Notes: a model not told the origin generated them from the letters alone. A stretch of DNA of 64,000 nucleotides from an uncultured Clostridia bacterium (GCA_948524275.1 CAOSLI010000002.1:186001-250000), one strand, 5' to 3'. Counted from the stretch's first letter, positions 35,466 through 44,158 are shown. A program made the numbers and translations.

Positions 35466-35549
35466 TTAATTTTATTCCTCTATTTTAGTTTTATTTTAAG
35501 TAAGCAATGTATTATATATATTATCATATTTTATAATTTTGTGCAACAA

Positions 35550-35574
35550 AAAAGAACATATATAATGTTCTTTT
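35550..35574 (-). terminator. Terminator of the 35620-35904 gene
   Basis: AAAAGAACAT pairs with ATGTTCTTTT over a five-base loop and continues with T residues on the minus strand. Confidence 0.8.
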
Positions 35575-35619
35575 CTGCAAATTATCTATAGTACCATCGA
35601 TAATTCTTTTTAAGCTTTA

Positions 35620-35904
35620 TTAGGCTATTATCCTAGGTCCTGCTGCTTCTTGATAATCTTCAACAATATACTTAATTTGTTCCATATTATCACCATAACC
35701 AACTAATTCATCAATTAGTTTCGCTACACCGTTTTCACTGTCTGCTATGTTATCTACTGCAATTGATTCGTTTTCATTTGAATTTGCATTCGCTTTTGTA
35801 ACCTTGAAACCATAACTCATGTCCTTTGTGATGTAATAATTAATCGTTTCTTTTGTATCTTCAAGGACTTTGTTTATTTCAATACTAGTATATAGCATTG
35901 GCAT
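35620..35904 (-). CDS. Small hypothetical protein
   Basis: A 94-residue acidic protein, MPMLYTSIEINKVLED at the start, KDMSYGFKVTKAN in the middle, and DELVGYGDNMEQIKYIVEDY near the end. It resembles in outline small clostridial proteins with a YGxxV strand and a C-terminal VxDY helix, but I cannot name a family with confidence. It has its own terminator. The 292-base gap upstream (35905-36196) shows no further gene. Confidence 0.55.
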   Translation of the reverse strand: MPMLYTSIEINKVLEDTKETINYYITKDMSYGFKVTKANANSNENESIAVDNIADSENGVAKLIDELVGYGDNMEQIKYIVEDYQEAAGPRIIA

Positions 35905-36196
35905 AATCTCACTTCCTTTCTTAACTTAGTGTCGGTTATTAATATACCATTTTATTCCACAGCTCGTCAAGTGGTTTTTCCAAATATTTCTTTGAATTTT
36001 GTAAATTTTTGTCATGAAATTTATGTATTATTTAAAATATCAACACTTACAGCCTTTTAATAATTTAAAAATTATTTTGTAAAATTATGGTTATGTTAAG
36101 TTTTTTCGTAATTTTATTTTACATTATTTCGTCATATCTATCTTTTTTATATATTACGACATTTACATAACTTTGGTTATAAAAGGTATACAGATA

Positions 36197-36520
36197 TTAT
36201 GTTATCTTTCTTGCGATTCCTACAATAAATGTTTTAGTTGTTAGTGCCTCATTTTCGCTTATTTTAAAATAGTCCTCTAATAATTTCTTATTAGTATTTA
36301 GACACATCAAACTTATTAGTTTATTAATACACCAAAAAATATTATCTGGCTTTGTATCATATTCTTCTGCAATTGGCAAGTAAACATATTTTTTAAAGTC
36401 TTTTACAGCAATTTTATTTATAGATACAATTTTTATTGCTTCTATTAGATATTCGTATCCTATTGAGTTCCTCTTAAGTGAAAATTTCTTTAGTTCAGAC
36501 ATGATATCTTCTTCAATCAT
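36197..36520 (-). CDS. Orphan Spo0A C-terminal DNA-binding domain protein
   Basis: A 107-residue protein that resembles the effector domain of the sporulation master regulator Spo0A without its receiver domain. RNSIGYEYLIEAIKIV matches the GYxYLxEAI helix, and YLPIAEEYDTKPDNIFWCINKLISL matches the IAxxYxTTxxxVExxIR recognition region, in divergent form. It could bind 0A-box-like DNA without phosphorylation control, or act as a competitor. The ribosome site is AAAGGATATT. Confidence 0.65.
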   Translation of the reverse strand: MIEEDIMSELKKFSLKRNSIGYEYLIEAIKIVSINKIAVKDFKKYVYLPIAEEYDTKPDNIFWCINKLISLMCLNTNKKLLEDYFKISENEALTTKTFIVGIARKIT

Positions 36521-36631
36521 TTTAATATCCTTTCTGTGATTATATAATTTGTTTATTTTTATAAAATTTACTATTGTATTCTATATTTATTTCTAGTTTT
36601 GTCTATTTGTTTCTACTTTTGTCAAATTTAG

Positions 36632-36660
36632 TTGCTTTTTTAGTTAAACGATATTATAAT
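36632..36660 (+). promoter_or_regulatory. Promoter of the secreted-protein gene
   Basis: -35 TTGCTT (36632-36637), 17-base spacer, perfect -10 TATAAT (36655-36660), giving a start near 36667 and a leader of about 130 bases. Confidence 0.65.
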
Positions 36661-36666
36661 GTTTTC

Positions 36667-36798
36667 TATCGCACGTAAGTGCATCAAAAAATTTACTAAG
36701 CACAGCTAAGATCTTTCTATGCTGAGCTTGTAATAAAGAATTTAGACGAATAGCTGGCAAGAAACTTTAGGCAATTTACATTTTTATGGAGGTTTATC
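36667..36798 (+). promoter_or_regulatory. Structured leader of the secreted-protein gene
   Basis: The leader contains GCACGTAAGTGC and an eight-base stem, AAGCACAGC with GCTGAGCTT, interrupted by one A-A bulge, and ends in TGGAGG before the ATG. It is richer in G and C than the flanking DNA. It may be a riboswitch or a protein-binding leader, but I cannot match it to a known class. Confidence 0.35.
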
Positions 36799-37305
36799 AT
36801 GAAGAGTTTAAAACGGTTATTTATGGTGTTAATGGCTTGTGCCATGTGCATTTTTGGTACGTCTTTCGCTTATGCGGAAGATGTAACCGCTACGCCTGAG
36901 CCTGAGACTGGCAAAGGCACTTTTGTAACAACTGTCGATGTAGTCGTTATTGACGCATCTAACAGCAAGGCTGACGACGGAATTATGCCTATGAGCTATG
37001 ACCACATTCTCTCTGCGGCATCTAGGGACTTCTCGTGGGATGGTGAATGCGCATGCTCTATTGGGCGGAGCTTCTCCAATTGCGGATTTAAAGCAGGTAT
37101 CTCATCTAACAGTTCTGTTGGTACTGTGAGCTGTTATGTTAAATATCCTAACGGTAATGTCCATTGGTTGGGTACAATTCCCTCTTCTGGTGGAATGACA
37201 AATGTTACTACTTGCGGTACATTGTCAGCAGGAACATATACTTTCATTTTTGAAAGTTCTACTTCTGCATCTTTAACTGGTGTGGGGTATATTGTTCAGA
37301 AATAA
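36799..37305 (+). CDS. Secreted protein of foreign composition
   Basis: A 168-residue protein. MKSLKRLFMVLMACAMC begins a signal peptide cleaved after AYA. The mature part has a threonine/proline-rich start, then a compact region with four cysteines (GECACSIGRSFSNCGFK plus later single cysteines), ending in beta strands (SAGTYTFIFESSTS). I do not recognise the family. Codons are clearly richer in G and C. Two in-frame CGG codons (codons 6 and about 92) must be arginine, as a shift at the first meets a stop at once. Together with its own promoter, leader and strong terminator this suggests recent transfer as a unit. Confidence 0.7.
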   Translation: MKSLKRLFMVLMACAMCIFGTSFAYAEDVTATPEPETGKGTFVTTVDVVVIDASNSKADDGIMPMSYDHILSAASRDFSWDGECACSIGRSFSNCGFKAGISSNSSVGTVSCYVKYPNGNVHWLGTIPSSGGMTNVTTCGTLSAGTYTFIFESSTSASLTGVGYIVQK

Positions 37306-37340
37306 AAATTGGTTTTCGGGCTATAGAATCTAAATTCTAA

Positions 37341-37373
37341 GGCTTACAACGTTTACGTTGTAAGCCTTTTTTT
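37341..37373 (+). terminator. Strong terminator of the secreted-protein gene
   Basis: GGCTTACAACGT pairs perfectly with ACGTTGTAAGCC, followed by seven T residues. Confidence 0.9.
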
Positions 37374-37388
37374 GCTTATCTTATTTAA

Positions 37389-38306
37389 TTATTGAATTAT
37401 ATAATCATTCGGAATTTTTATATCTTCATCTTGCACTACATCTAACTTTATATCATATTCATTAAAAGTTTCTTTTTTGTTTTTTAATTCAGTGTTCATA
37501 AAATTAGGTAAATATGTTTCGGTATTTAAATATACTTTACTATCATTTATTTCTAAATAATATTTGTTGTCTTTTTTATAATAAAATACTTTATTAATTT
37601 TAAACGCAGTAGATATATAATCAAAATCATTTATTATTTCAATTGGAAAACTATCATATAGCAATCTTCCATTTTCATATATGTCTAATTGTGTTAAGTT
37701 TCTCTTCTTTGCTATTTTATTTGTTTCATCAACTTGATATCTACATTTATTGTTTACATCTACTATTAATGTTGTTTTTACATCTGTATCATTTATCTTT
37801 ACAGTTTCTATTGTTTTGTACATTCCATCTTTATACCAAATTTCTCTAACAGACTCTGTCTCACTTTCATCAAATGATTTAATCTTACAATAATAATTAT
37901 TATAATTCTCATATTGTGATACTTTATTAATTACATGTTTTAATACTATTAACTTAAATGTTGTGTATGCTATGTATAATGTAATTAATATCAAGAGTAC
38001 CTTTAATAGAATTAAGGCTGTACGCCTCATAAATGCCTTGAACTTCAAATATTTATAGGCTACAGGTTCTTGTGAATTATTTTGGTTCTTATCTAGTTCG
38101 TCACCTTCTTTGCCATTGATTAATTCATTGGCAGTCAAACCTAATAATTCACAAATCTTCTCCATTCTCGACATTCTTGGTACAGCCATATTTAATTCCC
38201 ATCTAGAAACCATTTGTCTAGATACACCAAGTTGTTCTGCAAATTTCTCTTGTGAGAGTCCTTTTCTGTTCCTCGCATTAACGATTCTTTCTCCTAATGT
38301 TTCCAT
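37389..38306 (-). CDS. XRE-family regulator with a membrane segment and sensor-like tail
   Basis: A 305-residue protein. An N-terminal Cro/CI helix-turn-helix (GERIVNARNRKGLSQEKFAEQLGVSRQMVSRWE, residues 4-36) is followed by a linker, one membrane helix (TALILLKVLLILITLYIAY, about 95-113) and an extracytoplasmic, beta-rich C-terminal domain. This is a one-component membrane regulator layout. The tail resembles lipoprotein-like folds that bind small ligands. An inverted repeat of GCACCTAATT lies in its upstream region. Confidence 0.8.
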   Translation of the reverse strand: METLGERIVNARNRKGLSQEKFAEQLGVSRQMVSRWELNMAVPRMSRMEKICELLGLTANELINGKEGDELDKNQNNSQEPVAYKYLKFKAFMRRTALILLKVLLILITLYIAYTTFKLIVLKHVINKVSQYENYNNYYCKIKSFDESETESVREIWYKDGMYKTIETVKINDTDVKTTLIVDVNNKCRYQVDETNKIAKKRNLTQLDIYENGRLLYDSFPIEIINDFDYISTAFKINKVFYYKKDNKYYLEINDSKVYLNTETYLPNFMNTELKNKKETFNEYDIKLDVVQDEDIKIPNDYIIQ

Positions 38307-38330
38307 TTCAAAATCTCCTTATAAAAATTT

Positions 38331-38461
38331 GCACCTAATTAACTTGGTATTTATAAATTATACAACATTTTGTCGCAACTTTCTATCAACTAAAGTTTGC
38401 AATTACGCAACTAGCGATTTGCATTTTAGAAATTTTATCCTTTTTTGTCAAAATTAGGTGC
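38331..38461. promoter_or_regulatory. Distant inverted repeat upstream of the XRE regulator
   Basis: GCACCTAATT (38331-38340) and AATTAGGTGC (38452-38461) are perfect ten-base complements 111 bases apart, with the first 25 bases from the regulator's start. They may be two operator sites bridged by the regulator. The rest of 38307-38696 is non-coding; an ATGAAAT/ATTTCAT hairpin lies near 38597. Confidence 0.4.
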
Positions 38462-38696
38462 AGTTATTACTTTATCATATTTAAATAAAAAACATCACTG
38501 TTTTTTCGTCATTTTGTATATTTTTTATATATTATTGTATAAAAAATTATAACTTATATAATAAATTTTATAATATTATATCATTAAAAAAATAAAAATG
38601 AAATATTTTATTTCATTTTTATTTTGGAGCATGAACCTCCATTTTCACATCAAAAAGCTGTGTATGTAAATTCGTTAATTTTTCTAAAAATAATTA

Positions 38697-38728
38697 AAAG
38701 CGGATTAATTTAATAATTCCGCTTTTTT
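38697..38728. terminator. Terminator hairpin
   Basis: AAAAGCGGA pairs with TCCGCTTTT, with T residues on the plus strand and A/T-rich sequence on the other. It probably ends the tRNA-Arg transcript on the minus strand. Confidence 0.7.
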
Positions 38729-38781
38729 TCTTAAATATTATCATCATTATAAAATTTATAATTTTAGATATATTAATATTT

Positions 38782-38858
38782 TGGTGTTCCTGAGAGGATT
38801 TGAACCTCCGACCAACAGTTTAGGAAACTGCTGCTCTATCCAGCTGAGCTACAGAAAC
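38782..38858 (-). tRNA. tRNA-Arg (anticodon CCU)
   Basis: The minus strand folds into a 77-base tRNA with an encoded CCA: acceptor GTTTCTG with CAGGAAC, T-loop TTCAAAT, and anticodon loop TTCCTAA, giving CCU, which reads AGG. It does not read CGG, so it leaves the CGG question open. Confidence 0.95.
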
Positions 38859-38918
38859 ATATTTTGTAGCTATTATATCACATACTTTGTATAATAGCTA
38901 CATCTATTATAAATAAAT

Positions 38919-39644
38919 TTATTCTTTCCATCCATTTATTTGTGCTCTTTTTATTGCTCCCATAAGGTTAGCTCTAATGTGCTTATTTTTAATTTCTAAA
39001 CTTTTAAGTAATTCTAATGCGTATTCTCTACTTGATATTCCGTCCATTGGACACACTTTTGGCATTATTTCTATTTCTGATTTTCTTATAAAGTTTTTAG
39101 TCATTTTTTCTGGAGTATATATTAGTGGTCTTATGACTGTCATCTCTGACCTGTCCATATAACTTATTGGTGCAAATGTCGATAAATTCCCTGCATATAT
39201 CATGTTCATTAGAAATGTTTCTAATACGTCATCTTCGTTGTGCCCTAAGGCAATCTTGTTGCATTTATGTTGTTTTGCAATTGAGTTAAGCATTCCTCTA
39301 CGTAAGTTTGCACATAATGAACATGGATTTTTTTCTTTTCTTTCATCAAATACTATTGCTTTTATGTCGCTAGGTACTACTACTAATTCAATATTTATGT
39401 CGTTACAAATATTTTTTAAAATTTGATCATCAAAGTTTTCAAATCCAGGATGTATTGTTATTGCAATAAATTCAAAATGTTTAGGATAAAATATTTGCAG
39501 TGCTTTTAGTGCATAAACAAGTGTTACTGAATCTTTTCCTCCTGATAGGGCTACAGCAACTTTGTCTCCTTCTTCTATCATTTCATAGTCTTCTATTGCT
39601 TTTCTTATTTTACTTAATATTTTTTGTATTTCTTTATTCCACAA
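38919..39644 (-). CDS. ttcA: tRNA 2-thiocytidine synthetase
   Basis: TtcA thiolates cytidine 32 in certain tRNAs (in enterobacteria some tRNA-Arg and tRNA-Ser species). The 241 residues have the PP-loop VALSGGKDSVTLVYALK near 30-46, the iron-sulfur cysteines CSLCANLRRGML near 108-119, a single later cysteine, and LGHNEDDVLETFLMN. It overlaps the phosphomutase gene by 11 bases. Its known targets include anticodon loops that decode CGN, so it could influence CGG decoding here; this is speculation. Confidence 0.9.
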   Translation of the reverse strand: MWNKEIQKILSKIRKAIEDYEMIEEGDKVAVALSGGKDSVTLVYALKALQIFYPKHFEFIAITIHPGFENFDDQILKNICNDINIELVVVPSDIKAIVFDERKEKNPCSLCANLRRGMLNSIAKQHKCNKIALGHNEDDVLETFLMNMIYAGNLSTFAPISYMDRSEMTVIRPLIYTPEKMTKNFIRKSEIEIMPKVCPMDGISSREYALELLKSLEIKNKHIRANLMGAIKRAQINGWKE

Positions 39645-41352
39645 AATTCTTCATTGCCTCCGTTAACTCTTGTAGCTTAGCTTCTGCTTCCGCTTCTGAT
39701 TCACCTTTCACTCCCATATAAAATTTTATTTTTGGTTCAGTTCCTGATGGTCTTACACAACACCAACTATTGTTGTTTAGTTCGTAGTATAGCACATTTG
39801 ACGTTGGTAGGTCGGTTTCAAATTGTTCTCCATTATTCTTTACTATTGTATGTTTCTGATAGTCTCTTACCTCTAATACATCAAAACTTGCTAAATTCTT
39901 AGGAGCATTGGCTCTCATTTTTTCCATTTTGGCTTTTATTTGTTCTGCTCCATCAGCACCTTTTAATACTATTGAGATTTGTCCTTCTTTATAGAAACCA
40001 TATTTTTTGTATATATTCATCATTTGATTCCACAAAGTCATTCCTTTGCTCTTATAGTATGCTGCTGCTTCGCAAAGTACCATTACTGCTGATATTCCGT
40101 CTTTATCTCTAGCATGCGGACTTATTAAACATCCATAACTTTCTTCAAATCCAAATTGATAATTATATGTATTTTGTTCTTCAAATTGTCTTATCTTTTC
40201 ACCAATCCATTTGAAACCTGTTAATGTTTCAAATACCTTTAGTCCGTATGCTTTTGCAATTGCTTTTGCCATATCGGAAGATACAATTGTTGTGATAAAG
40301 GCTCCGTTTTCAGGAAGCATTCCTTTTTCCTTTCTTTGAGATAATTCATATTCTGCTATTAGTAATGCTGACATATTGCCTGTGTATGGTATATATTCTC
40401 CATTATCATCTTTTGAAAATACTCCTAATCTATCTGCATCTGGATCTGTTGCTAAAACAACATCTGCATCAACTTTTTTAGCTAATTCTAGTGCTAATTT
40501 GAATGCATTTTTGTCTTCTGGGTTTGGATAACTTACTGTTGGGAAGTCTCCATCTGGTTTTTCTTGTTCTGGTACTACATATACATTTGTAAATCCTAAT
40601 TCCTTTAATACTCTTTGTACTGGCACATTTCCTGCTCCATGTAGTGGCGTGTATACTATTTTTATATCATTTCCTACTGTTTTTATTATTTCTGGATTTA
40701 ATACTAATGATTTTAATGTATTTATAAATTTATCGTCAATTTCTTTTCCAATTTCTATATATAGTCCATTTGCAACAGCTTCTTCTATGCTCATCGTTTT
40801 TATTTGTGAAAACTGTGTAGAATTTACCTCATCTATTATTTGCTTGTCTTTTGGTGGAATAATTTGTGCACCATCATCCCAGTAAACCTTATATCCGTTA
40901 TATTCTGGTGGATTGTGACTTGCTGTAATCATTATACCTGCTGTGCATCCTAGTTCTCTTACAGTAAATGATAATTCTGGTACTGGCCTTAATGATTCAA
41001 ATACATATGTCTTTATTCCATTTGCATTAAGGCATAGTGCAGCTTCACGGCTAAATTCCTTTGACATGTGTCTTGAGTCATATGATATTGCAACTCCTTT
41101 GTCTGCTGTTCCTTCTTTTAAAATAAAGCTAGCTAATCCTTGTGTTGCTCTTCCTACAGTGTATTTGTTCATTCTATTTAACCCTGCGCCTATTACTCCT
41201 CTTAGTCCTGCTGTTCCAAATTCTAGTTCTTTATAAAATCTGTCTTCTATTTCTTTTTCATTTCCCTTAATTTCTTCTAATTCTCTTCTTGTCTCTTCAT
41301 CAAAACAAGGATCATTTAACCATTCTTCATATCTTTTTAAAGTTTCTTCCAT
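39634..41352 (-). CDS. pgcA: Phosphoglucomutase/phosphomannomutase
   Basis: A 572-residue alpha-D-phosphohexomutase converting glucose 6-phosphate to glucose 1-phosphate. Key sites: FGTAGLRGVIGAG near 46, the phosphoserine loop GIMITASHNPPEYNGYK near 135-151, the magnesium loop LATDPDADRLGV near 302, the sugar-binding GFEESYG near 401, and the phosphate-binding VRPSGTEPKIKFY near 540. The next upstream gene encodes a UTP-sugar pyrophosphorylase, which uses this product, so the two form a UDP-sugar unit. Confidence 0.95.
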   Translation of the reverse strand: MEETLKRYEEWLNDPCFDEETRRELEEIKGNEKEIEDRFYKELEFGTAGLRGVIGAGLNRMNKYTVGRATQGLASFILKEGTADKGVAISYDSRHMSKEFSREAALCLNANGIKTYVFESLRPVPELSFTVRELGCTAGIMITASHNPPEYNGYKVYWDDGAQIIPPKDKQIIDEVNSTQFSQIKTMSIEEAVANGLYIEIGKEIDDKFINTLKSLVLNPEIIKTVGNDIKIVYTPLHGAGNVPVQRVLKELGFTNVYVVPEQEKPDGDFPTVSYPNPEDKNAFKLALELAKKVDADVVLATDPDADRLGVFSKDDNGEYIPYTGNMSALLIAEYELSQRKEKGMLPENGAFITTIVSSDMAKAIAKAYGLKVFETLTGFKWIGEKIRQFEEQNTYNYQFGFEESYGCLISPHARDKDGISAVMVLCEAAAYYKSKGMTLWNQMMNIYKKYGFYKEGQISIVLKGADGAEQIKAKMEKMRANAPKNLASFDVLEVRDYQKHTIVKNNGEQFETDLPTSNVLYYELNNNSWCCVRPSGTEPKIKFYMGVKGESEAEAEAKLQELTEAMKNFVE

Positions 41353-41378
41353 TTTTAATTACCTCCATAATATAAAAT

Positions 41379-41420
41379 GGGGACCTAATAAATAATCTAT
41401 TGTCTAAATTATTAGTCCCC
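41379..41420 (-). terminator. Hairpin between the pyrophosphorylase and phosphomutase genes
   Basis: GGGGAC pairs with GTCCCC, extended by TAATAA/TTATTA with bulges, followed on the minus strand by ATTTTAT. It may partly end transcription between the genes. Confidence 0.65.
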
Positions 41421-41430
41421 CAACTTTTTT

Positions 41431-42678
41431 CTATTTTCTTGAATGAAAATCTGTATATAATTTTCTAGCTGTATCTGGGCTATCTACACCTTCTGCATTT
41501 TTTACTGGTGCAAATTCTTCTTCCCTTTTTACTCTTAAAATTGCCATATCATCTAGGCTTTCAAACGCATCAAATAAAAATGCTTCAAATTTATAAGCAT
41601 TTGGCTCTGTTGGTGTTACTAGATTTCCGTCTTTATCAATATATTTAGCTTTTTTAAATGCTATATGATATGGTAATTTCATTTGGCTTATCTTATCTAC
41701 TGCTTTAATGTTAAATAAGTTACAAAGAATGTGAGATTCTCCATATTTTAATTCTCCATTTTCATCAGTCTCTTCTGCCATTTCATCACTTATCTCAGTA
41801 TATTCTATTACGCTAGGCTTTCCGTCTCTCTTGCAGAATACTCCAACTTTTTCTTTTGGATTTGCTTTTACTAAACTCTTTCCTACTGCTAAAACCTTCT
41901 TCTTTTCTGCCAATCCTATAACTATTGGATCTATTGGTTTTACTAATACATTATCAACTCCACCAATAAATATCCATTCTATTCCCCTTGCTTTCATGTC
42001 ATATATTACGCCATCTTTAAGCATTGACCCAAATATTCCGCCATGTCCATCTGCTGCTTCTTTAATTTTTCCCTTTTCATCAACTAAAATTTTTCCGTCA
42101 GTTGATAGCATTGGAAGTTTTCCTTGTTTAAAAAATGTTATTAAGTTTTCTGGGTATCCAAAAAAGTCATTTTTCTTAAAAAACTCTTCAGTTTCTTTAT
42201 TATTTTCTTCACTTGTCATGATATACCAAGGTATATCTGCACCATATTCTTTTCTTCCTTCATTCATTGTGTCCGTAAGTATTTCAAAGATTGGTTTGTG
42301 TGAATTTAGTCCTAAGTCAAATGTACCTTTTGGTCCTGAATGTCCTAGTCTTGTTCCTTGTCCGCCTGCCATTGTTACAACAGCAAGTTTTCCTTCTTTA
42401 ATTTTCTTCGTTCCAATCGCTTTTAATTCTTCGTATTCTTCTTTTGATAATTTTGATTTGTCTGTATAGTCGATTGGTTCAATTTTTGAGTTGGCAAACG
42501 ATGGTTTTTGTTTACTACTTTCGTACAATTCGTTTGCTTGATTAAAGTCAATAGTAAGTATACTATCTAGAAAATCTTGTTTTCCTTTTTCGTCAGTAAT
42601 CCTATTATATGCATCTAATAGTTGTTCCTGGCCATACTTATCAAGTTTTTGTTTTACTTGTTTTAGTTTTTCCTCCAT
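41431..42678 (-). CDS. UTP-sugar-1-phosphate pyrophosphorylase (UDPGP family)
   Basis: A 415-residue nucleotidyltransferase of the eukaryote-like UDPGP family, making UDP-glucose or UDP-N-acetylglucosamine. The nucleotide-binding loop VTMAGGQGTRLGHSGPKGTF lies near 98-117, then IPWYIMTSEENN, FFKQGKLP, GHGGIFGSM near 210 and FIGGVDNVLVKPIDP. The pairing with pgcA suggests UDP-glucose supply for the glycolipids and wall polymers made elsewhere in the window. An AAAGGAG site precedes the ATG. Confidence 0.9.
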   Translation of the reverse strand: MEEKLKQVKQKLDKYGQEQLLDAYNRITDEKGKQDFLDSILTIDFNQANELYESSKQKPSFANSKIEPIDYTDKSKLSKEEYEELKAIGTKKIKEGKLAVVTMAGGQGTRLGHSGPKGTFDLGLNSHKPIFEILTDTMNEGRKEYGADIPWYIMTSEENNKETEEFFKKNDFFGYPENLITFFKQGKLPMLSTDGKILVDEKGKIKEAADGHGGIFGSMLKDGVIYDMKARGIEWIFIGGVDNVLVKPIDPIVIGLAEKKKVLAVGKSLVKANPKEKVGVFCKRDGKPSVIEYTEISDEMAEETDENGELKYGESHILCNLFNIKAVDKISQMKLPYHIAFKKAKYIDKDGNLVTPTEPNAYKFEAFLFDAFESLDDMAILRVKREEEFAPVKNAEGVDSPDTARKLYTDFHSRK

Positions 42679-42696
42679 GTTATTTCTCCTTTAACA

Positions 42697-42790
42697 AAAA
42701 TTTTTCTAGGCTTCGGCCACGGTAGACTCTTCATGCCAATAACATCTAAAAACGATATAATTTGTTTTAGATATCCTATATAATATACCA
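42697..42790 (-). promoter_or_regulatory. Structured leader upstream of the pyrophosphorylase gene
   Basis: On the minus strand ATCTAAAAC pairs with GTTTTTAGAT, then comes a GC-rich stretch with GGCATGAAGAGTCTACCGTG followed by GCCGAAGCC. The GC content and possible stems stand out from the AT-rich surroundings. GTCTACC recalls purine-riboswitch junctions, but the rest does not fit, so no class is assigned. Confidence 0.3.
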
Positions 42791-42800
42791 TTTATTTTTA

Positions 42801-43235
42801 TTAGTCAATTATTTTTTCTCCTGTTGTATATAAAATTTTATCATTTTGGTCTATTAGCATCTTCATTACCTTTTTTTGTTTTTCAAAATCATAACAATTA
42901 ATTATTTTAATTTTTGATTTTTTATCTGCTAAATCTCTTATATATTCATTTGCCTCGTTCATAAAATTAATGTTTCCTTGTACAATAAATATGATATCTT
43001 TAGATATTTCTGGTTCTATCCCATATATATCATTTATTCTTTTAAAATCTATTTTATTCAAATTTATATTATATTTATATTTTTCGTTTAAATCTTGTAT
43101 TTCCTTTTCTATATCTTCCTGCATAAATGTTACTATTTGCGTTTTTTTTGTACTATTCTTTTTTAAATATTCTAATAAAATCATACTTAGATGATATTTA
43201 CTTGCATAAAAATTGCATAAACTTTCAATTTTCAT
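42801..43235 (-). CDS. Hypothetical protein
   Basis: A 144-residue protein, MKIESLCNFYASKYHLSMILLEYLKK at the start, then alternating strands and helices (KTQIVTFMQEDIEKE, KDIIFIVQGNINFMNEANEYI, KSKIKIINCYDFEKQK). This resembles a small Rossmann-like fold without obvious catalytic motifs. No signal or membrane segment. It is divergently arranged with spoIIR. Confidence 0.55.
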   Translation of the reverse strand: MKIESLCNFYASKYHLSMILLEYLKKNSTKKTQIVTFMQEDIEKEIQDLNEKYKYNINLNKIDFKRINDIYGIEPEISKDIIFIVQGNINFMNEANEYIRDLADKKSKIKIINCYDFEKQKKVMKMLIDQNDKILYTTGEKIID

Positions 43236-43490
43236 TTGTTACCCCCTTTTCTGTGGTAAATATTACCATATTGTTACAAAAATGTCAATATTATTACATA
43301 AATTTTTTTAATTATTTATTTTCTAGTGGTATTCACTAATAATTAATTTTTTCTAATCATTTTTTTCCACTAATGTATATTTTTATTTTATTAGGAAATA
43401 ATTTTTATTAATAGTAATTAAAAGAAAATATACTTTTTACTATATAAATAAAATTAAATTTACATATTTAATTTTTAGAAAGGATTTATT

Positions 43491-44147
43491 ATGATATATT
43501 TTTCAAAAGAAAAAAAATTTAATAAAAACGCTATTGTATTAACCTTATTAATATTTATGTTTATATTGATTTCTGCAATATCTTATGTACAAGCTGTTTC
43601 CAAAGATTTATCTTCTTGCGTCTTTAGATTACACGTAATTGCTAATAGTGATTCAAAAGAAGATCAAGATTTAAAATATAAAGTTCGTGACTCTTTAATT
43701 AATTATATGAATAATCTATGTGCCAATGCTTCTAATAAATTAGAGGCTATAGATATTGCAAATAGTCATATTGAAGATTTTAAATCAATTGCTATAAAAG
43801 TAATTAAAGATAATGGATATAATTATGATGTAAGTGTTGAAATCGGAAATTTTGAGTTTCCAACAAAATCATATGGCGATATAAGTTTACCTTCAGGATA
43901 TTATGATGCTTTAAGGGTAAAAATTGGTTCCTCTTCAGGTCAAAATTGGTGGTGCGTAATGTTCCCTCCTTTATGTTTCGTTGATGTAACATCTGGAGTT
44001 GTTCCTGAAGAGTCCAAGGAATCTTTAAAAAATAATTTGAATGATGAAGATTATTCTATCATTTCAAATGATAATAATGTTACTAATTTTAAGTTTAAAT
44101 TAGTCGAGCTTTTTAATAATTTTAATTTAAAAATAGCAAATAAGTAG
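43491..44147 (+). CDS. spoIIR: Stage II sporulation protein R
   Basis: SpoIIR is made in the forespore and signals across the septum to activate pro-sigma-E processing by SpoIIGA. The 218 residues have an N-terminal membrane or signal segment (AIVLTLLIFMFILISAISY), then FRLHVIANSDSKEDQDLKYK (about 44-63), the family signature, and NWWCVMFPPLCFVDVTSG near 150. In Firmicutes it often lies near the origin. AGAAAGG precedes the ATG. Confidence 0.95.
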   Translation: MIYFSKEKKFNKNAIVLTLLIFMFILISAISYVQAVSKDLSSCVFRLHVIANSDSKEDQDLKYKVRDSLINYMNNLCANASNKLEAIDIANSHIEDFKSIAIKVIKDNGYNYDVSVEIGNFEFPTKSYGDISLPSGYYDALRVKIGSSSGQNWWCVMFPPLCFVDVTSGVVPEESKESLKNNLNDEDYSIISNDNNVTNFKFKLVELFNNFNLKIANK

Positions 44148-44158
44148 TGTATACTTTA

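Noticed and set aside
36667..36798. Cyclic di-GMP riboswitch upstream of the secreted protein
   Set aside because: The conserved class I and class II core sequences are not present.
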